Shown here one piece after another: positions 1 to 8,640 of a stretch of DNA of 64,000 bases. The notes beneath the pieces were generated by a model. The model ran no database searches. It worked only from the letters and a program-made list of their open reading frames with translations, and was not told where the DNA came from. Origin of the DNA: Bacteroidia bacterium (GTDB lineage: Bacteria > Bacteroidota > Bacteroidia > Flavobacteriales > Flavobacteriaceae); NCBI GenBank assembly GCA_030427585.1, contig JAUIBW010000004.1, positions 62,001 to 126,000 on the forward strand. Reading direction: 5' to 3'. Numbering within the stretch: position 1 is the first letter of the stretch; every line of letters begins with the position of its first letter. Position numbers and translations under genes: made by a program.

Positions 1-1095
1 ACTAGCTTCATTAAAACCATATTGGTAGAATACATCATGTATGATATTATTCCAGTAAAATAAATTAGTTATAGCTGCATCTCTATAATTACTGGGGTCC
101 TGATTAAGGTTTAATGGAAAATCAAAGTCAAGGCTTGATCCTCCATTAGGAGAAGATCCTGTACCATTATTTCCATTAATATCGTCCTGTGCCCATACAT
201 TATTACCTCTTGTAATGGTATATTCTGCTCCATTACTTCCATTAGTATCATGCCATCCATAAGGAGATGCTGTAGCATTTGCAGGATTTGTAACTATAGA
301 ACGACTACCATGTATTGGGCTTTCTACTGGCATTGCAAGTACATTATATGAATCTGGCGCCAAAGCTGCTGTTGGTGCTTCTGCAACTGTTACTAATGGC
401 TTAGTTTCAAAAAGAACAGATTCATGACTATGTGAGGTATGATCAGGATTTTCAAAAGTACACTTTACTACCCAGTTATCTTCATAAATAATTTCGCCTG
501 TTTTAGTATCGACATAACTACTCCACCAGTTATGACCATTTTTTTCATATAAATTCACATTCCAGCAAAGGCGTAATTCATTATTGTGTAATTTATATAC
601 TTTCTTAACTTTTATAGGTTCATTATCTGCTGTGATACCAGAGTCTAAGAATTGTGATACATCGTTTCCGTTAGATTTACTTACGGTCTTAGATAATCTT
701 TTGGCAGAAGGCAGGTTATGTGCTCGTATAACTGCATTTATTGCCGAAATTTCTGTAGAAGATGCTTTGGTAGAAGTAACTTTTGATTTTACTTCTTTAA
801 TAAATTGATCAATTTCATAAGTAATTTTACCATTATTGACTGTTAACTTATATGCCCCATCTACAATAGGGATTCCATTATAAAGTTGATTAACATAGAC
901 GTGTGTAATACCAGCTTTTAACGAAGGAACTTCATCTGTTATCCTCCATTCAGAAAAATCAGTATTGAAAGTTTTTGAAGATGCTTCTTTAGCAATATCC
1001 CTAAAGTGATTTCGAACAAGAGTGTTCGAGTTTTGTGCAAGAATTGTTTGCCCTATTAAAAATAATAGAATGACAAACGAGTAACCTTTTTTCAT
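1..1095 (-). CDS. Secreted M36 (fungalysin) metalloprotease, 3' part cut off by window edge
   Basis: The frame is open from an ATG at 1095 to base 1, giving the first 365 residues. It starts with a signal peptide (MKKGYSFVILLFLIGQTILA). A fungalysin/thermolysin-type propeptide follows, roughly residues 30-200, with phrases such as VYVNQLYNGIPIVDGAY and DTKTGEIIYEDNW. The start of the M36 catalytic domain is recognisable from SPYGWHDTNG, YTITRGNNVWAQDD and NLFYWNNIIHDVFYQYGF. The zinc-binding HExxH lies beyond the window edge, so activity cannot be judged. Family members are extracellular endopeptidases, in Bacteroidota often exported by the type IX system; a sorting domain would be in the missing part. 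The gene is monocistronic in what is visible. Confidence 0.88.
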   Translation of the reverse strand, partial: MKKGYSFVILLFLIGQTILAQNSNTLVRNHFRDIAKEASSKTFNTDFSEWRITDEVPSLKAGITHVYVNQLYNGIPIVDGAYKLTVNNGKITYEIDQFIKEVKSKVTSTKASSTEISAINAVIRAHNLPSAKRLSKTVSKSNGNDVSQFLDSGITADNEPIKVKKVYKLHNNELRLCWNVNLYEKNGHNWWSSYVDTKTGEIIYEDNWVVKCTFENPDHTSHSHESVLFETKPLVTVAEAPTAALAPDSYNVLAMPVESPIHGSRSIVTNPANATASPYGWHDTNGSNGAEYTITRGNNVWAQDDINGNNGTGSSPNGGSSLDFDFPLNLNQDPSNYRDAAITNLFYWNNIIHDVFYQYGFNEAS

Positions 1096-1620
1096 AAAAT
1101 AAAATTTTGAGTTTGTGTTCGATAAAATTAACAAAAATTAAATCATCTATAAAAACAAATGAGAATACTTCATCATATACCCAAAATTTAACAATTATAT
1201 TGAACTGTTTCTAATATCTGTATTGTAATTCCTTTCGTTATTCATAATACTTTGCTTAACTATTATAAATACTGGTTCTATGATTAAAATATTTTTTACC
1301 AAAAATTATATCTGCAAAAGAGGAAGGATACGAATCCCTTTTTAACATTACGGAAAAAGTGTCGAATTTAATATCTTTTTTTTCTAAAACTAACGTTAGT
1401 TATCTTTTCTAAGTATCAAATTTGATTAATACTATTACATAAACATTAAACAAAATATTCTAGAACTCAAATAAATTTTGTTTTATTTTTTTGTAAAATC
1501 AAAGGTCATGAAAACTCATATTTTTAAAACTTCACTCCACTCTATCCATAGTATTATTGTATTCCTACTAGTTTTTTTGAAGTTACGTTACACGAATGCA
1601 TTACCAAATATAGAGTAGAA
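1096..1620. other. Intergenic region with a 14-bp palindrome
   Basis: This AT-rich stretch separates two divergent genes. The only clear structure is a perfect 14-bp palindrome, AACTAACGTTAGTT, at 1388-1401. Its size and symmetry fit an operator for a dimeric regulator of TetR or MarR type, but no such regulator gene is adjacent. A 36-codon reading frame at 1508-1618 has no recognisable features, and I do not call it. Confidence 0.35.
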
Positions 1621-1827
1621 ATGCCAAAAAAATTTGATGCTGTTTTACAAAGTGACCTGGGAGTTTTTGAGATCTTCGAATCTTTAACAGACGGAAAAAA
1701 GCGAGGCTTAATATACTATATTTTAAAAATAAAGAACTCTCAATCCAGAATCGATAAAGCTCTAATTATTACCGAAAACCTAAAACGAGGTATACGGGAT
1801 AATAAAGAACTCATAAGAAGAGTGTAG
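1621..1827 (+). CDS. Small OmdA/YdeI-type domain protein
   Basis: This 68-residue protein matches the C-terminal domain of the YdeI/OmpD-associated ('bacteriocin-protection', OmdA) family. The family pattern is a phenylalanine-rich helix (EIFESLTDGKKRGLIYYI) followed by a basic helix in which residues like K..SQSRIDKALIITENLKRG recur. Usual family members are about 180-200 residues with an N-terminal domain, so this is a stand-alone or truncated version. The upstream sequence offers no in-frame extension. The function of the domain is not well established; the bacteriocin-protection name comes from over-expression phenotypes in enterobacteria. It precedes the superoxide dismutase gene by about 100 bp, but that gene has its own promoter. 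Confidence 0.6.
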   Translation: MPKKFDAVLQSDLGVFEIFESLTDGKKRGLIYYILKIKNSQSRIDKALIITENLKRGIRDNKELIRRV

Positions 1828-1870
1828 TTTATTTATTTTATAATGCTTTGGGATTTCTTATTCATTTTTT

Positions 1871-1905
1871 TTGTCATAAACTAAAACTGCATTATATTAC
1901 GTTTG
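1871..1905 (+). promoter_or_regulatory. Bacteroidota-type promoter of the superoxide dismutase gene
   Basis: TACGTTTG at 1898-1905 is an exact TAnnTTTG -7 box. A TTG at 1871-1873 could serve as the -33 element, but the 24-bp spacer is long. Transcription would start near 1912, which rules out the upstream ATG at 1909 and supports translation from 1930. Confidence 0.5.
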
Positions 1906-1929
1906 TAAATGACATACAAATCAAAAACT

Positions 1930-2529
1930 ATGAAAACGTTAAAATTGGTAGTGTTAACTTTCTTATCAATAGCTGTATTTGGTTGTAAAGGAGAAAAGAA
2001 AGAAACTACAGATCAGGAGAATACTAAAGAAAATGCAGATATTATTACAGATCAGGAAAAAGAAGAAGAGAATATCACTAAGACTATAGAGTTTGCTCTA
2101 GAACCAAAAAGTGATAGTAAAGTTTCTGGTAAAGTTATTTTTACCGAATCTGATGGCATGGTTAACATGGTAGCTGAACTAACAGGGTTAGATGAAGGAG
2201 AGCATGCCATCCATATTCATGAAAAAGCAGATTGTACGTCGGCTGATGGTAAATCTACAGGAGGACATTGGAATCCAACAATGGAACCACATGGAAAATG
2301 GGGTGCCAAAGAAGGGTACCATAAGGGAGATATAGGAAACTTTAAAGCTGATGCAAGTGGTAATGGTAATATCACTTTTGCTACTAATGAATGGTGTATT
2401 GGTTGTGATGATGATAAAAAGAATATTGTCGGTAAAGCAATTATCGTACATCAAGGTATAGATGATTTTACTTCTCAACCTTCTGGTGCTGCTGGTAGTA
2501 GAGTGAGTTGTGGAGGTATTATCCAATAA
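1930..2529 (+). CDS. sodC: Cu/Zn superoxide dismutase, lipoprotein
   Basis: The 199-residue product dismutates superoxide to oxygen and hydrogen peroxide in the periplasm or on a membrane surface. The N-terminus is a lipoprotein signal ending in the lipobox VFGC (Cys19), followed by an acidic/lysine linker to about residue 55. The SOD domain shows the copper ligands in HAIHIHEKADC, the bridging and zinc region GGHWNP...EPHG...HKGDIGNF, and the C-terminal IIVHQGIDD...GSRVSCGGI. The two cysteines in ADC and VSC form the conserved disulfide. A short insertion with an extra Cys pair (WCIGCDDD) precedes the last copper histidine. I prefer the ATG at 1930 over the in-frame ATG at 1909, because it gives a normal signal peptide and lies after the inferred transcription start. 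A strong terminator follows. Confidence 0.93.
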   Translation: MKTLKLVVLTFLSIAVFGCKGEKKETTDQENTKENADIITDQEKEEENITKTIEFALEPKSDSKVSGKVIFTESDGMVNMVAELTGLDEGEHAIHIHEKADCTSADGKSTGGHWNPTMEPHGKWGAKEGYHKGDIGNFKADASGNGNITFATNEWCIGCDDDKKNIVGKAIIVHQGIDDFTSQPSGAAGSRVSCGGIIQ

Positions 2530-2598
2530 AGTTTATCTTATGACTAATCCTAAAAAAACACCGTTACAGTTTTTAGTAGATTAGTTAAAAACACATGT

Positions 2599-2634
2599 AA
2601 ACACTGCAGAGTTATAGCTCTGCAGTGTTTTTTT
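2599..2634 (+). terminator. Rho-independent terminator after sodC
   Basis: A 13-bp perfect stem (2599-2611 with 2618-2630) closes a 6-nt loop, and a run of T residues continues to 2634. Confidence 0.9.
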
Positions 2635-2742
2635 ATGATTTAATTTTGGTCTGATTTTGTTTATGCATCTTGGTGACTTAAAAATTTGGTGTAACGCTAT
2701 TTCACGTTATAGCTTATTTTTTTCTCTACTTTTAAGTTTTTA

Positions 2743-3750
2743 TCACTCCATTTGATAAACTTTCCATGCATTACCAAAGTCTTCATCAATCAACCACAAT
2801 GCTTCTTCTCTATTATCTGGATAAGCTTCATACGAAAAAATATTTTTCGAAGTTTTATTACCAAGCCATCCAGAAGTTTCTGATATGGGAAGTAATTCTC
2901 TTGATGTACCAGCTACCCTATATGATAAAGCAGAAGAAAAGAACAGTTTTATTAATTCATTTGATTTGGCTAAAGAAGTAAAATGATCTGCATTAGGTTC
3001 AATTGCATAGCTCCATAGTCCATTTTGAGTTCTATTTGTTTTGACTACATGTTTCATTGTAGTTATCCCCCTACTAGGTGTATCAAATTCGGCAATCAAC
3101 ATTAAACCTGGTATATCCTTACTTTCATTTTTTGTAGATATAGACCATCCTCTAATATTAGCAAATGCAATAACACGTTCAGGTTTAAAAGCTGCAAAAA
3201 AATAACTAAACATTCCTCCAGCAGAATATCCTTTCAATAAAAAAGGTAATGTAGCCACTTCGGGAATATTATTTTTTTCTGCAATAGCCTCAAGAGCAGT
3301 TAAAAGTGCTTGCCCACTACCATCTTCAGCATTTGCATAGGTATCAAAAGCAGCTATAGAATTTAATGTTTTTAATCGAACACCGATAAGGCCAATATTG
3401 TTATTTCTGGCGTATTCCTGCCACATCTCAGAATCTGCATTACCTAACCCATTACCGTTAAAATGAGGTGCAATTACCAAAATAGCTTTTAAATCAGAAA
3501 CATCTGTTGGATCTGGTACCCATAATCTAAACTCTGCAATATCGAAGCCTCCCGCACTTCGTTTGTTCACATGAAATGTCCAATCATCTAAAAATTCACC
3601 CACAGGTATAGGTACATATGTAGTGATATCGGTTTCAGATTTATCACATCCAAAAGTGAATATTATAAATACAAACAATATAATATTTTGTAGAGATTTC
3701 AAACTAATTAGTTTTTCATTAATCAATAATTTAGAACTGTTTAACCACAT
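2743..3750 (-). CDS. Alpha/beta-hydrolase-fold lipoprotein
   Basis: The 335-residue product has a hydrophobic N-terminal segment ending in the lipobox FTFGC near residue 35, so it is probably membrane-anchored. The rest fits an alpha/beta hydrolase. Strand-turn phrases (LKAILVIAPHFNG) precede a nucleophile elbow GYSAGG at about residue 170, and a late histidine in PNADHF could complete the triad with an acid in LIAEFDTP. I cannot name a substrate; relatives act as esterases, peptidases or feruloyl/acetyl-xylan esterases. The first ATG leaves a long charged stretch before the signal, so the true start may be further in. It converges on sodC and has no visible operon partners. Confidence 0.62.
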   Translation of the reverse strand: MWLNSSKLLINEKLISLKSLQNIILFVFIIFTFGCDKSETDITTYVPIPVGEFLDDWTFHVNKRSAGGFDIAEFRLWVPDPTDVSDLKAILVIAPHFNGNGLGNADSEMWQEYARNNNIGLIGVRLKTLNSIAAFDTYANAEDGSGQALLTALEAIAEKNNIPEVATLPFLLKGYSAGGMFSYFFAAFKPERVIAFANIRGWSISTKNESKDIPGLMLIAEFDTPSRGITTMKHVVKTNRTQNGLWSYAIEPNADHFTSLAKSNELIKLFFSSALSYRVAGTSRELLPISETSGWLGNKTSKNIFSYEAYPDNREEALWLIDEDFGNAWKVYQME

Positions 3751-3887
3751 CTTTAATTAAACTTAAACAGTGATTAAAATTACATATAAAATATGTAAAC
3801 CAACAAAACTCAATAAATATGGTTCTTACTGGTACACATAATAAAGTAAAAATTTAAAAATAAACCTTCTTTTTAGAACATATAAAG

Positions 3888-4120
3888 CTATTGAAGTGGT
3901 TTAAACTTTTTCGATTCTGGCGAAAAACTACTATTTTCTAAAACCAATACTCTTTTTTCTTTCGTAATTTTATACTTAAAAGCAAATTTTTGTTTTGCTC
4001 CAAAACTTAATGATGCAATTGCTCCATTCTTTTTAAGGCCCTTTTCGGCATCACTGTACGCAAAGTATATACCCTAATTCTGGACTTCATTTTCTAACAA
4101 AAAAACACTTGATTTTCTTG
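3888..4120 (-). pseudogene. Possible gene remnant with an in-frame stop
   Basis: On the minus strand an open stretch ends at a TAG (3888-3890) and reads back through about 60 good-looking codons, including GAIASLSFGAKQKFAFKYK and KRVLVLENSSF. An in-frame TAG then interrupts it near 4071-4076, and the frame resumes upstream with KSSVFLLENEVQN. No start codon is evident. The amino-acid composition resembles real flavobacterial protein more than random AT-rich DNA. I do not recognise a family. It could also be a chance frame. Confidence 0.3.
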
Positions 4121-4298
4121 CGCTGTTATGACTATAAATATTCTACCACAACCTAATAAGCCTATATTACAATACAATTTTGCTATCTTCTGATATGCCA
4201 CATAAAACTTCTTTGGATATTATTATTTCATCTTATAAATTTCGTTTTCTTTATATATTTTAATAGCTTTTCAAAATAGCATTTCATCAAAATAAAAT

Positions 4299-4306
4299 TA
4301 ACTTTG
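4299..4306 (+). promoter_or_regulatory. -7 promoter box (TAACTTTG)
   Basis: An exact TAnnTTTG motif lies 18 bp before the start codon of the LETM1-related gene. I see no clear TTG at the -33 distance. Confidence 0.45.
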
Positions 4307-4323
4307 TAACAAATTATTAATCA

Positions 4324-5508
4324 ATGAATCCTTCAACTTCGGGTTGGATCGAAAAATTTTTACGAGACCTTGATGGTAATCTTAATTTACCACAATGGTC
4401 ATTTGATGAACTATATCTTGATTTAAGACGAGTAGGTTTTATATATGGTACTTCTATAGATACTATTATAGTTAACGATTCGGATATTGTTTATTCTGAA
4501 GAAGAAAGGACAAAAATCAATTTATTCGCTGCGCTGGTTATTACCTACTATGATACAATAGAAAATGCTAATAAAAATGATTGTGTTGATGCGCTTATAC
4601 AGTTCTATGGTTTTTTAGATACCAAAAAATCTATTTTTTCTTTGGGCAATATACTTCCTGGAAATAAAAATGAAAAGCTCGAAAAAATTATACATGCCCG
4701 TATACAAACCAATGAGTCTGTTTTTAAGAAAAACTTTAGTCATCTATTAACAAATGCATTATTGTTTATTGATGTGTTAGCTTTTGAATACTTTCTTATA
4801 CATGATAAGGATCCTTTTGGATATGCTGCCAAATTAGAGGAAACCTTAACAAATACTGTTTTTCTTGCTCTAAATTCTAAAAAAGAACAAAATGAATATG
4901 ATAAGCTTTTGGTTAAGCTATTCTCTTCATCTGTACGATATACTAGTATTTCTACCGAAGAAGAAGCTAGTTTTGATTATATAGAATTAGATCCATATAC
5001 AGACGAAATTGAAAAAAAATATATCCTGGATCTTACCAGTTTAGCTGTTTGGAATGATAAAGAAGTAGATACAGGAGAGCAGAGTTTTATGCTTGCTCTT
5101 GGTACAGAGCTTGAACTACCTCATACAGCAATAGCAGAATCGGTTGATTTGGTACAATCATTTATTAATCAACATAAAGAAGATATTTCATTTTTTAATT
5201 ACTCGAATCCCGCATTACATTTTTACCAGCAAACCTCGAGAACAGTAAGTATATTAATACTAAGGAATAAAAAAAGGTTAATTAAAGAAATCTCTGAAAG
5301 TAAAGATCTAATGATTTTATTAGGACAGTCTACTATGCGAGATTTATCTAAGGAGGAAAAACAACAAGTAAAAAAACAATTACTTGATATCTGTAAAACG
5401 ATACCTTCTTTGGCTATTTTTATTCTTCCTGGTGGGAGTTTACTATTACCTTTACTGGTTAAATTTATTCCTCAGCTATTACCATCTGCATTTAATGAGA
5501 ATAAATAA
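4324..5508 (+). CDS. LETM1-related protein
   Basis: The 394-residue protein has a long helical, mostly soluble N-terminal region. Its C-terminal segment, about residues 335-394, resembles the LETM1 domain: QQVKKQLLDICKTIPSLAIF followed by PGGSLLLPLLVKFIPQLLPSAF. This proline-rich helix pair is the family signature. In Bacteroidota such proteins are annotated as LETM1-related and sometimes as biofilm-associated. In mitochondria LETM1 handles cation/proton exchange, but no transport function should be assumed here. The gene has its own -7 box and ends one base before the convergent gene that follows. Confidence 0.72.
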   Translation: MNPSTSGWIEKFLRDLDGNLNLPQWSFDELYLDLRRVGFIYGTSIDTIIVNDSDIVYSEEERTKINLFAALVITYYDTIENANKNDCVDALIQFYGFLDTKKSIFSLGNILPGNKNEKLEKIIHARIQTNESVFKKNFSHLLTNALLFIDVLAFEYFLIHDKDPFGYAAKLEETLTNTVFLALNSKKEQNEYDKLLVKLFSSSVRYTSISTEEEASFDYIELDPYTDEIEKKYILDLTSLAVWNDKEVDTGEQSFMLALGTELELPHTAIAESVDLVQSFINQHKEDISFFNYSNPALHFYQQTSRTVSILILRNKKRLIKEISESKDLMILLGQSTMRDLSKEEKQQVKKQLLDICKTIPSLAIFILPGGSLLLPLLVKFIPQLLPSAFNENK

Positions 5509-6132
5509 TTATATCTCAAGTTTTTTAAGTTCTGCATAATTCCTTTTCAACCTTCGGGTAAAGATTCCATAAATAACCCTATAGAATAATGCTATTACCC
5601 CTATAAATGCTGAAGTAACCAATAAAGTAACCACTACGACTAACCATACTGGCAATTGATTTTCGGTAGAGCTATTTTGAAATGTTTCTGTAAATATAAG
5701 CGCATAACTCATAGTAGTAATCATTGCTAATGCAAAAAAGCTAATATTTACCCAGATATATCGTTTTACCGTTCTTCTGGTTTTTATAATATTTTCCATT
5801 AATACTTTAGCAGAATCAGTAACCTTTATTTTCTTATAGTTGATATAAAAACGTGTAATAAAGTATAGCAAAATCCCGTAAGAAATAATCGAAGCTATTA
5901 AGGAGAACGACCCCATATCTACCTTTTCTACTTTCGAATACATTCCATTTAGTCGAAATACGATATCCAAAGAAGCCCATAATAGAAATTCTAAAATACT
6001 AATAATAAAAATCCACCTTACAATAGAAGAAGATTTCTTTAGTATCATTTTATATATTTCTTTATAAGACAATCTGGGAAGCACATCTTCCTGCTTCTTC
6101 CAGTCTTTCTTTAATAGTTCTAGTTCATCCAT
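5509..6132 (-). CDS. Membrane protein partnered with an ECF sigma factor (putative anti-sigma)
   Basis: The 207-residue product has a short cytoplasmic N-terminus (MDELELLKKDWKKQEDVLP) and four hydrophobic segments, at about residues 38-58, 75-95, 125-145 and 163-185. It starts 4 bp after the stop of the sigma factor gene, so the pair is co-transcribed and probably translationally coupled. In flavobacteria the gene directly downstream of such a sigma factor usually encodes its membrane-bound regulator, which is the inferred role here. There is no recognisable zinc-binding anti-sigma motif (HxxxCxxC). Confidence 0.6.
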   Translation of the reverse strand: MDELELLKKDWKKQEDVLPRLSYKEIYKMILKKSSSIVRWIFIISILEFLLWASLDIVFRLNGMYSKVEKVDMGSFSLIASIISYGILLYFITRFYINYKKIKVTDSAKVLMENIIKTRRTVKRYIWVNISFFALAMITTMSYALIFTETFQNSSTENQLPVWLVVVVTLLVTSAFIGVIALFYRVIYGIFTRRLKRNYAELKKLEI

Positions 6133-6136
6133 GGGG

Positions 6137-6631
6137 TTACGGATTTAATATTTTTTTCAACTTCGTTTTTACTCTATTCATCTTTACTCGGGCATTTACC
6201 TCGCTAATACCCATGGTATCAGCTATTTCTCTATATGATTTATCCTCGAGATATAAAAAAACCAAGGCTTTCTCAATATCATTTAATTGTTTTACTGCTG
6301 CATACATCAATTTTAGTTGTTGCTCTACCTCATCGTCATATTCTTCAGCTTTTATCTTAAAATTCATCGTATCAAGATCTGCGGTCTTAATACTTCTCTT
6401 GGATCTTCGATATAATGTAATTGCAGTATTTAATGCAACTCTATACATCCAGGTACTAAATTTTGCATCTCCTCTAAACTTGGGATATGCTTTCCAAAGC
6501 TGAATCGTTATTTCCTGAAACAAATCATTATGCGAATCTGGATCACTGGTATATATTCGACATACCTTGTGCACAATATTCTGATTTTGCTCAAGATTGG
6601 TTACAAAACTATGTTCTAATTCTTTATTCAC
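6137..6631 (-). CDS. RNA polymerase sigma factor, sigma-70/ECF family
   Basis: This is a 164-residue two-domain sigma factor. Region 2 spans about residues 15-80, with the core-binding and -10 recognition segment DSHNDLFQEITIQLWKAYP and KFSTWMYRVALNTAI. Region 4, about residues 105-160, carries the helix-turn-helix SYREIADTMGISEVNARVKM. The size and lack of region 3 place it in the extracytoplasmic-function group. It heads a two-gene unit with a four-helix membrane protein that may hold it inactive. The promoter must lie between 6632 and 6775, shared divergently with ndh. Confidence 0.88.
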   Translation of the reverse strand: MNKELEHSFVTNLEQNQNIVHKVCRIYTSDPDSHNDLFQEITIQLWKAYPKFRGDAKFSTWMYRVALNTAITLYRRSKRSIKTADLDTMNFKIKAEEYDDEVEQQLKLMYAAVKQLNDIEKALVFLYLEDKSYREIADTMGISEVNARVKMNRVKTKLKKILNP

Positions 6632-6749
6632 TTTGGTTAGTTACTTCTTATATGTAGTCAAGAAAACATTTATGTTACAAATAAAATAAAAGTATGATAA
6701 TTTTAATTATAAATCCAGGCATTCTGTAGGGTATATAATTTTATCACTT

Positions 6750-6757
6750 TATCTTTG
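6750..6757 (+). promoter_or_regulatory. -7 promoter box of ndh (TATCTTTG)
   Basis: An exact TAnnTTTG box sits 18 bp before the ndh start codon; no clear TTG lies at the -33 position. Confidence 0.45.
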
Positions 6758-6775
6758 TAACACAACATATACCTT

Positions 6776-8071
6776 ATGAATATTCCACATACCAATTTAC
6801 CCAGGTTAGTCGTAATTGGCGGGGGGTTTGCCGGAGTTGCATTAGCAAGAAAAATGGTTAAAGAAGATGTACAACTGATCTTACTAGACAGACATAATTA
6901 TCACACTTTTCAACCACTTCTTTATCAAGTATCTACATCATCATTAGAACCAGACTCTATTGCATATCCACTGCGTAAAATTATTAAAAGAGGTAAAAAT
7001 ACTTTTTTTAGAATGGCAGAAGTAACATCCATAGATCCAGATATTCAAAACATACATACTAATATTGGTAGTATTTCTTATGATTATCTTGTTATTGCTA
7101 CAGGTGCACGGACTAATTTTTTTGGAAATACTACTATAGAAAACAATGCGATGCGAATGAAAAACCTACCGCAAGCATTAAATTTACGTAGCTTAATGCT
7201 AGAGAATCTGGAGCAGGCAGTAATTACTACAGATCCAGAAGAAAGGAAAGAGCTTCTGCGTTTTGTACTCGCAGGTGCCGGCCCAACGGGAGTTGAACTA
7301 GCAGGAGGAATTGCAGAATTAAAATTAAATGTGCTCCCCAGGGACTATCCCGATATGAATTTTGATGATATGGAAATTCATTTAATAGAAGGTGCATCTC
7401 GCGTGCTCCCTCCTATGAGCGAACATGCATCAGAAAAAGCGGCTAAATTCTTAAAAAAATTAGGAGTGCATATCCATACCAATACACAAGTACAACATTA
7501 TGAAAATAATATAGTAAGTACCAATACCGATTTATCTCTTAAAACTGCAACTTTTATATGGTCTGCTGGTGTGACTGGGGCTCCTGTATCGGGAATAGAT
7601 GCAAAATCTCTAATACCAAGAGCCAATCGATATAAAGTAAATGAATTCAATCAGATCGATGGGTATAAAAATATTTTTGCCATTGGCGATATCTCTGTAA
7701 TGGAAACTAAAAGATATCCCAAAGGGCATCCGATGGTTGCACAACCTGCTATACAGCAAGGAAGCCACCTTGCCAAAAACTTAAAACGCTATCTTAGAGG
7801 TGAAGACATGATCCCTTTTAAATATTTTGACAAAGGATCTATGGCTACCATTGGTCGCAATAAAGCTGTAGTCGATATCGGAAAATTTAAATTCGCAGGG
7901 TTCTTTGCCTGGTTTATATGGATGTTTATTCACTTATGGTTTCTTGTAGGTTTCAGAAATCGATTTGTTACTTTTTTTAATTGGGTATATAATTATATTA
8001 ATTATGATAAGGCAGCACGATTAATTGTAAGACCTTTTAAGAATAAGGAAAATACTATAGAACGAGTGTAG
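6776..8071 (+). CDS. ndh: Type II NADH:quinone oxidoreductase (NAD(P)/FAD-dependent)
   Basis: The 431-residue enzyme oxidises NADH and reduces the quinone pool without proton pumping, bound to the inner face of the cytoplasmic membrane. The N-terminal FAD site is VVIGGGFAGVALARKM, followed by the NDH-2 signature DRHNYHTFQPLLYQV. The second Rossmann motif is AGAGPTGVELAGGIAEL at about residue 165, and the FAD-closing motif is NIFAIGDI at about residue 300. The C-terminal hydrophobic helices (FFAWFIWMFIHLWFLVGF) provide the membrane anchor typical of the family. It is preceded by a good -7 box and appears to be a single-gene unit. Divergent transcription with the sigma factor gene may be coincidental. 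Confidence 0.92.
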   Translation: MNIPHTNLPRLVVIGGGFAGVALARKMVKEDVQLILLDRHNYHTFQPLLYQVSTSSLEPDSIAYPLRKIIKRGKNTFFRMAEVTSIDPDIQNIHTNIGSISYDYLVIATGARTNFFGNTTIENNAMRMKNLPQALNLRSLMLENLEQAVITTDPEERKELLRFVLAGAGPTGVELAGGIAELKLNVLPRDYPDMNFDDMEIHLIEGASRVLPPMSEHASEKAAKFLKKLGVHIHTNTQVQHYENNIVSTNTDLSLKTATFIWSAGVTGAPVSGIDAKSLIPRANRYKVNEFNQIDGYKNIFAIGDISVMETKRYPKGHPMVAQPAIQQGSHLAKNLKRYLRGEDMIPFKYFDKGSMATIGRNKAVVDIGKFKFAGFFAWFIWMFIHLWFLVGFRNRFVTFFNWVYNYINYDKAARLIVRPFKNKENTIERV

Positions 8072-8111
8072 TATTACATCAAGTCATACTAAGCCTTAAA
8101 AACCATTAGTC

Positions 8112-8131
8112 TTGTGGTGGTTTTACCACAA
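8112..8131. repeat. Short inverted repeat downstream of ndh
   Basis: TTGTGGT and ACCACAA form a 7-bp perfect stem around GGTTTT, 40 bp after the ndh stop. It may act as a weak terminator, but no T run follows. Confidence 0.4.
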
Positions 8132-8199
8132 AGTTCAATATCAAATTATATTCTAAAAGACCTCCTAATGGGTCAAAAAGGCGTTCCATTAGACATAAG

Positions 8200-8392
8200 T
8201 GTCTCAAATTTGGGCTCTGATGTCTCAAAATTAAATGTTGGATGTCTAATTTTGGAAGTCAAATTCTCAAATTTAGAGACTCTCCTCTCAAAAATAGATC
8301 ATTCCTATCCAAATTTTCGTCAAAAAGATCCAACAGATAATCTAAAAGTCCCATCACCCGATGTAAGCAACTCAATTTTTAAACTATTTTAG
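8200..8392. repeat. Degenerate tandem array with 21-bp period (array 1)
   Basis: Nine degenerate units begin with TCTCAA-like words at about 8202, 8223, 8244, 8265, 8286, 8307, 8328, 8349 and 8370, so the period is 21 bp with one compensated 22/20 step. Each unit starts with TCTCAAA or a close variant (ATCCAA, TCCCAT, ACTCAA). The period is seven codons. A 92-codon frame (8114-8392, plus strand) runs through it and encodes a heptad-like series (VSNLGSD, VSKLNVG, FSNLETL, LSKIDHS). Whether it is translated is unclear; I favour a non-coding array, because stop codons are excluded by the repetition itself. Two other arrays with the same period occur at 20561 and 50239. Confidence 0.6.
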
Positions 8393-8475
8393 TATTAAAG
8401 TGATGTAAACTTTTCCAACTCGCTATAAAAATGCTCTTTTTCGCTAGAATCAAAAAAGTTTGAACCACTTTATTG

Positions 8476-8538
8476 ACGTGAGTTTCTATGTTAAAATCCA
8501 AGGGATATTCTTTAAAATTTTAACATAGAAATTCACGT
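8476..8538. repeat. Long inverted repeat (22-bp arms, 19-bp loop)
   Basis: The arms at 8476-8497 and 8517-8538 are complementary at 21 of 22 positions; the arm begins ACGTGAGTTTCTATG. No T run follows on either strand, so this is not a simple terminator. It could be a mobile-element remnant, a regulator site or the stem of an RNA. Confidence 0.6.
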
Positions 8539-8640
8539 TTATTATAATGGGATAATCCTTCGATAAAAATGGATTTCTTCTTTCATCCGCTATAAAAAGT
8601 CATTGAGCTGTACAAAAAATATAAAGAAAAACAACATTAC

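Noticed and set aside
584..808. 74-residue plus-strand frame
   Set aside because: It lies antisense to the M36 protease reading frame, which has clear domain matches.
1508..1618. 36-codon frame before the OmdA gene
   Set aside because: No homology or context; it ends before the OmdA start in another frame.
8114..8392. 92-residue protein
   Set aside because: The frame coincides with the 21-bp array, starts next to a hairpin and has no recognised domain; repetition alone explains its length.
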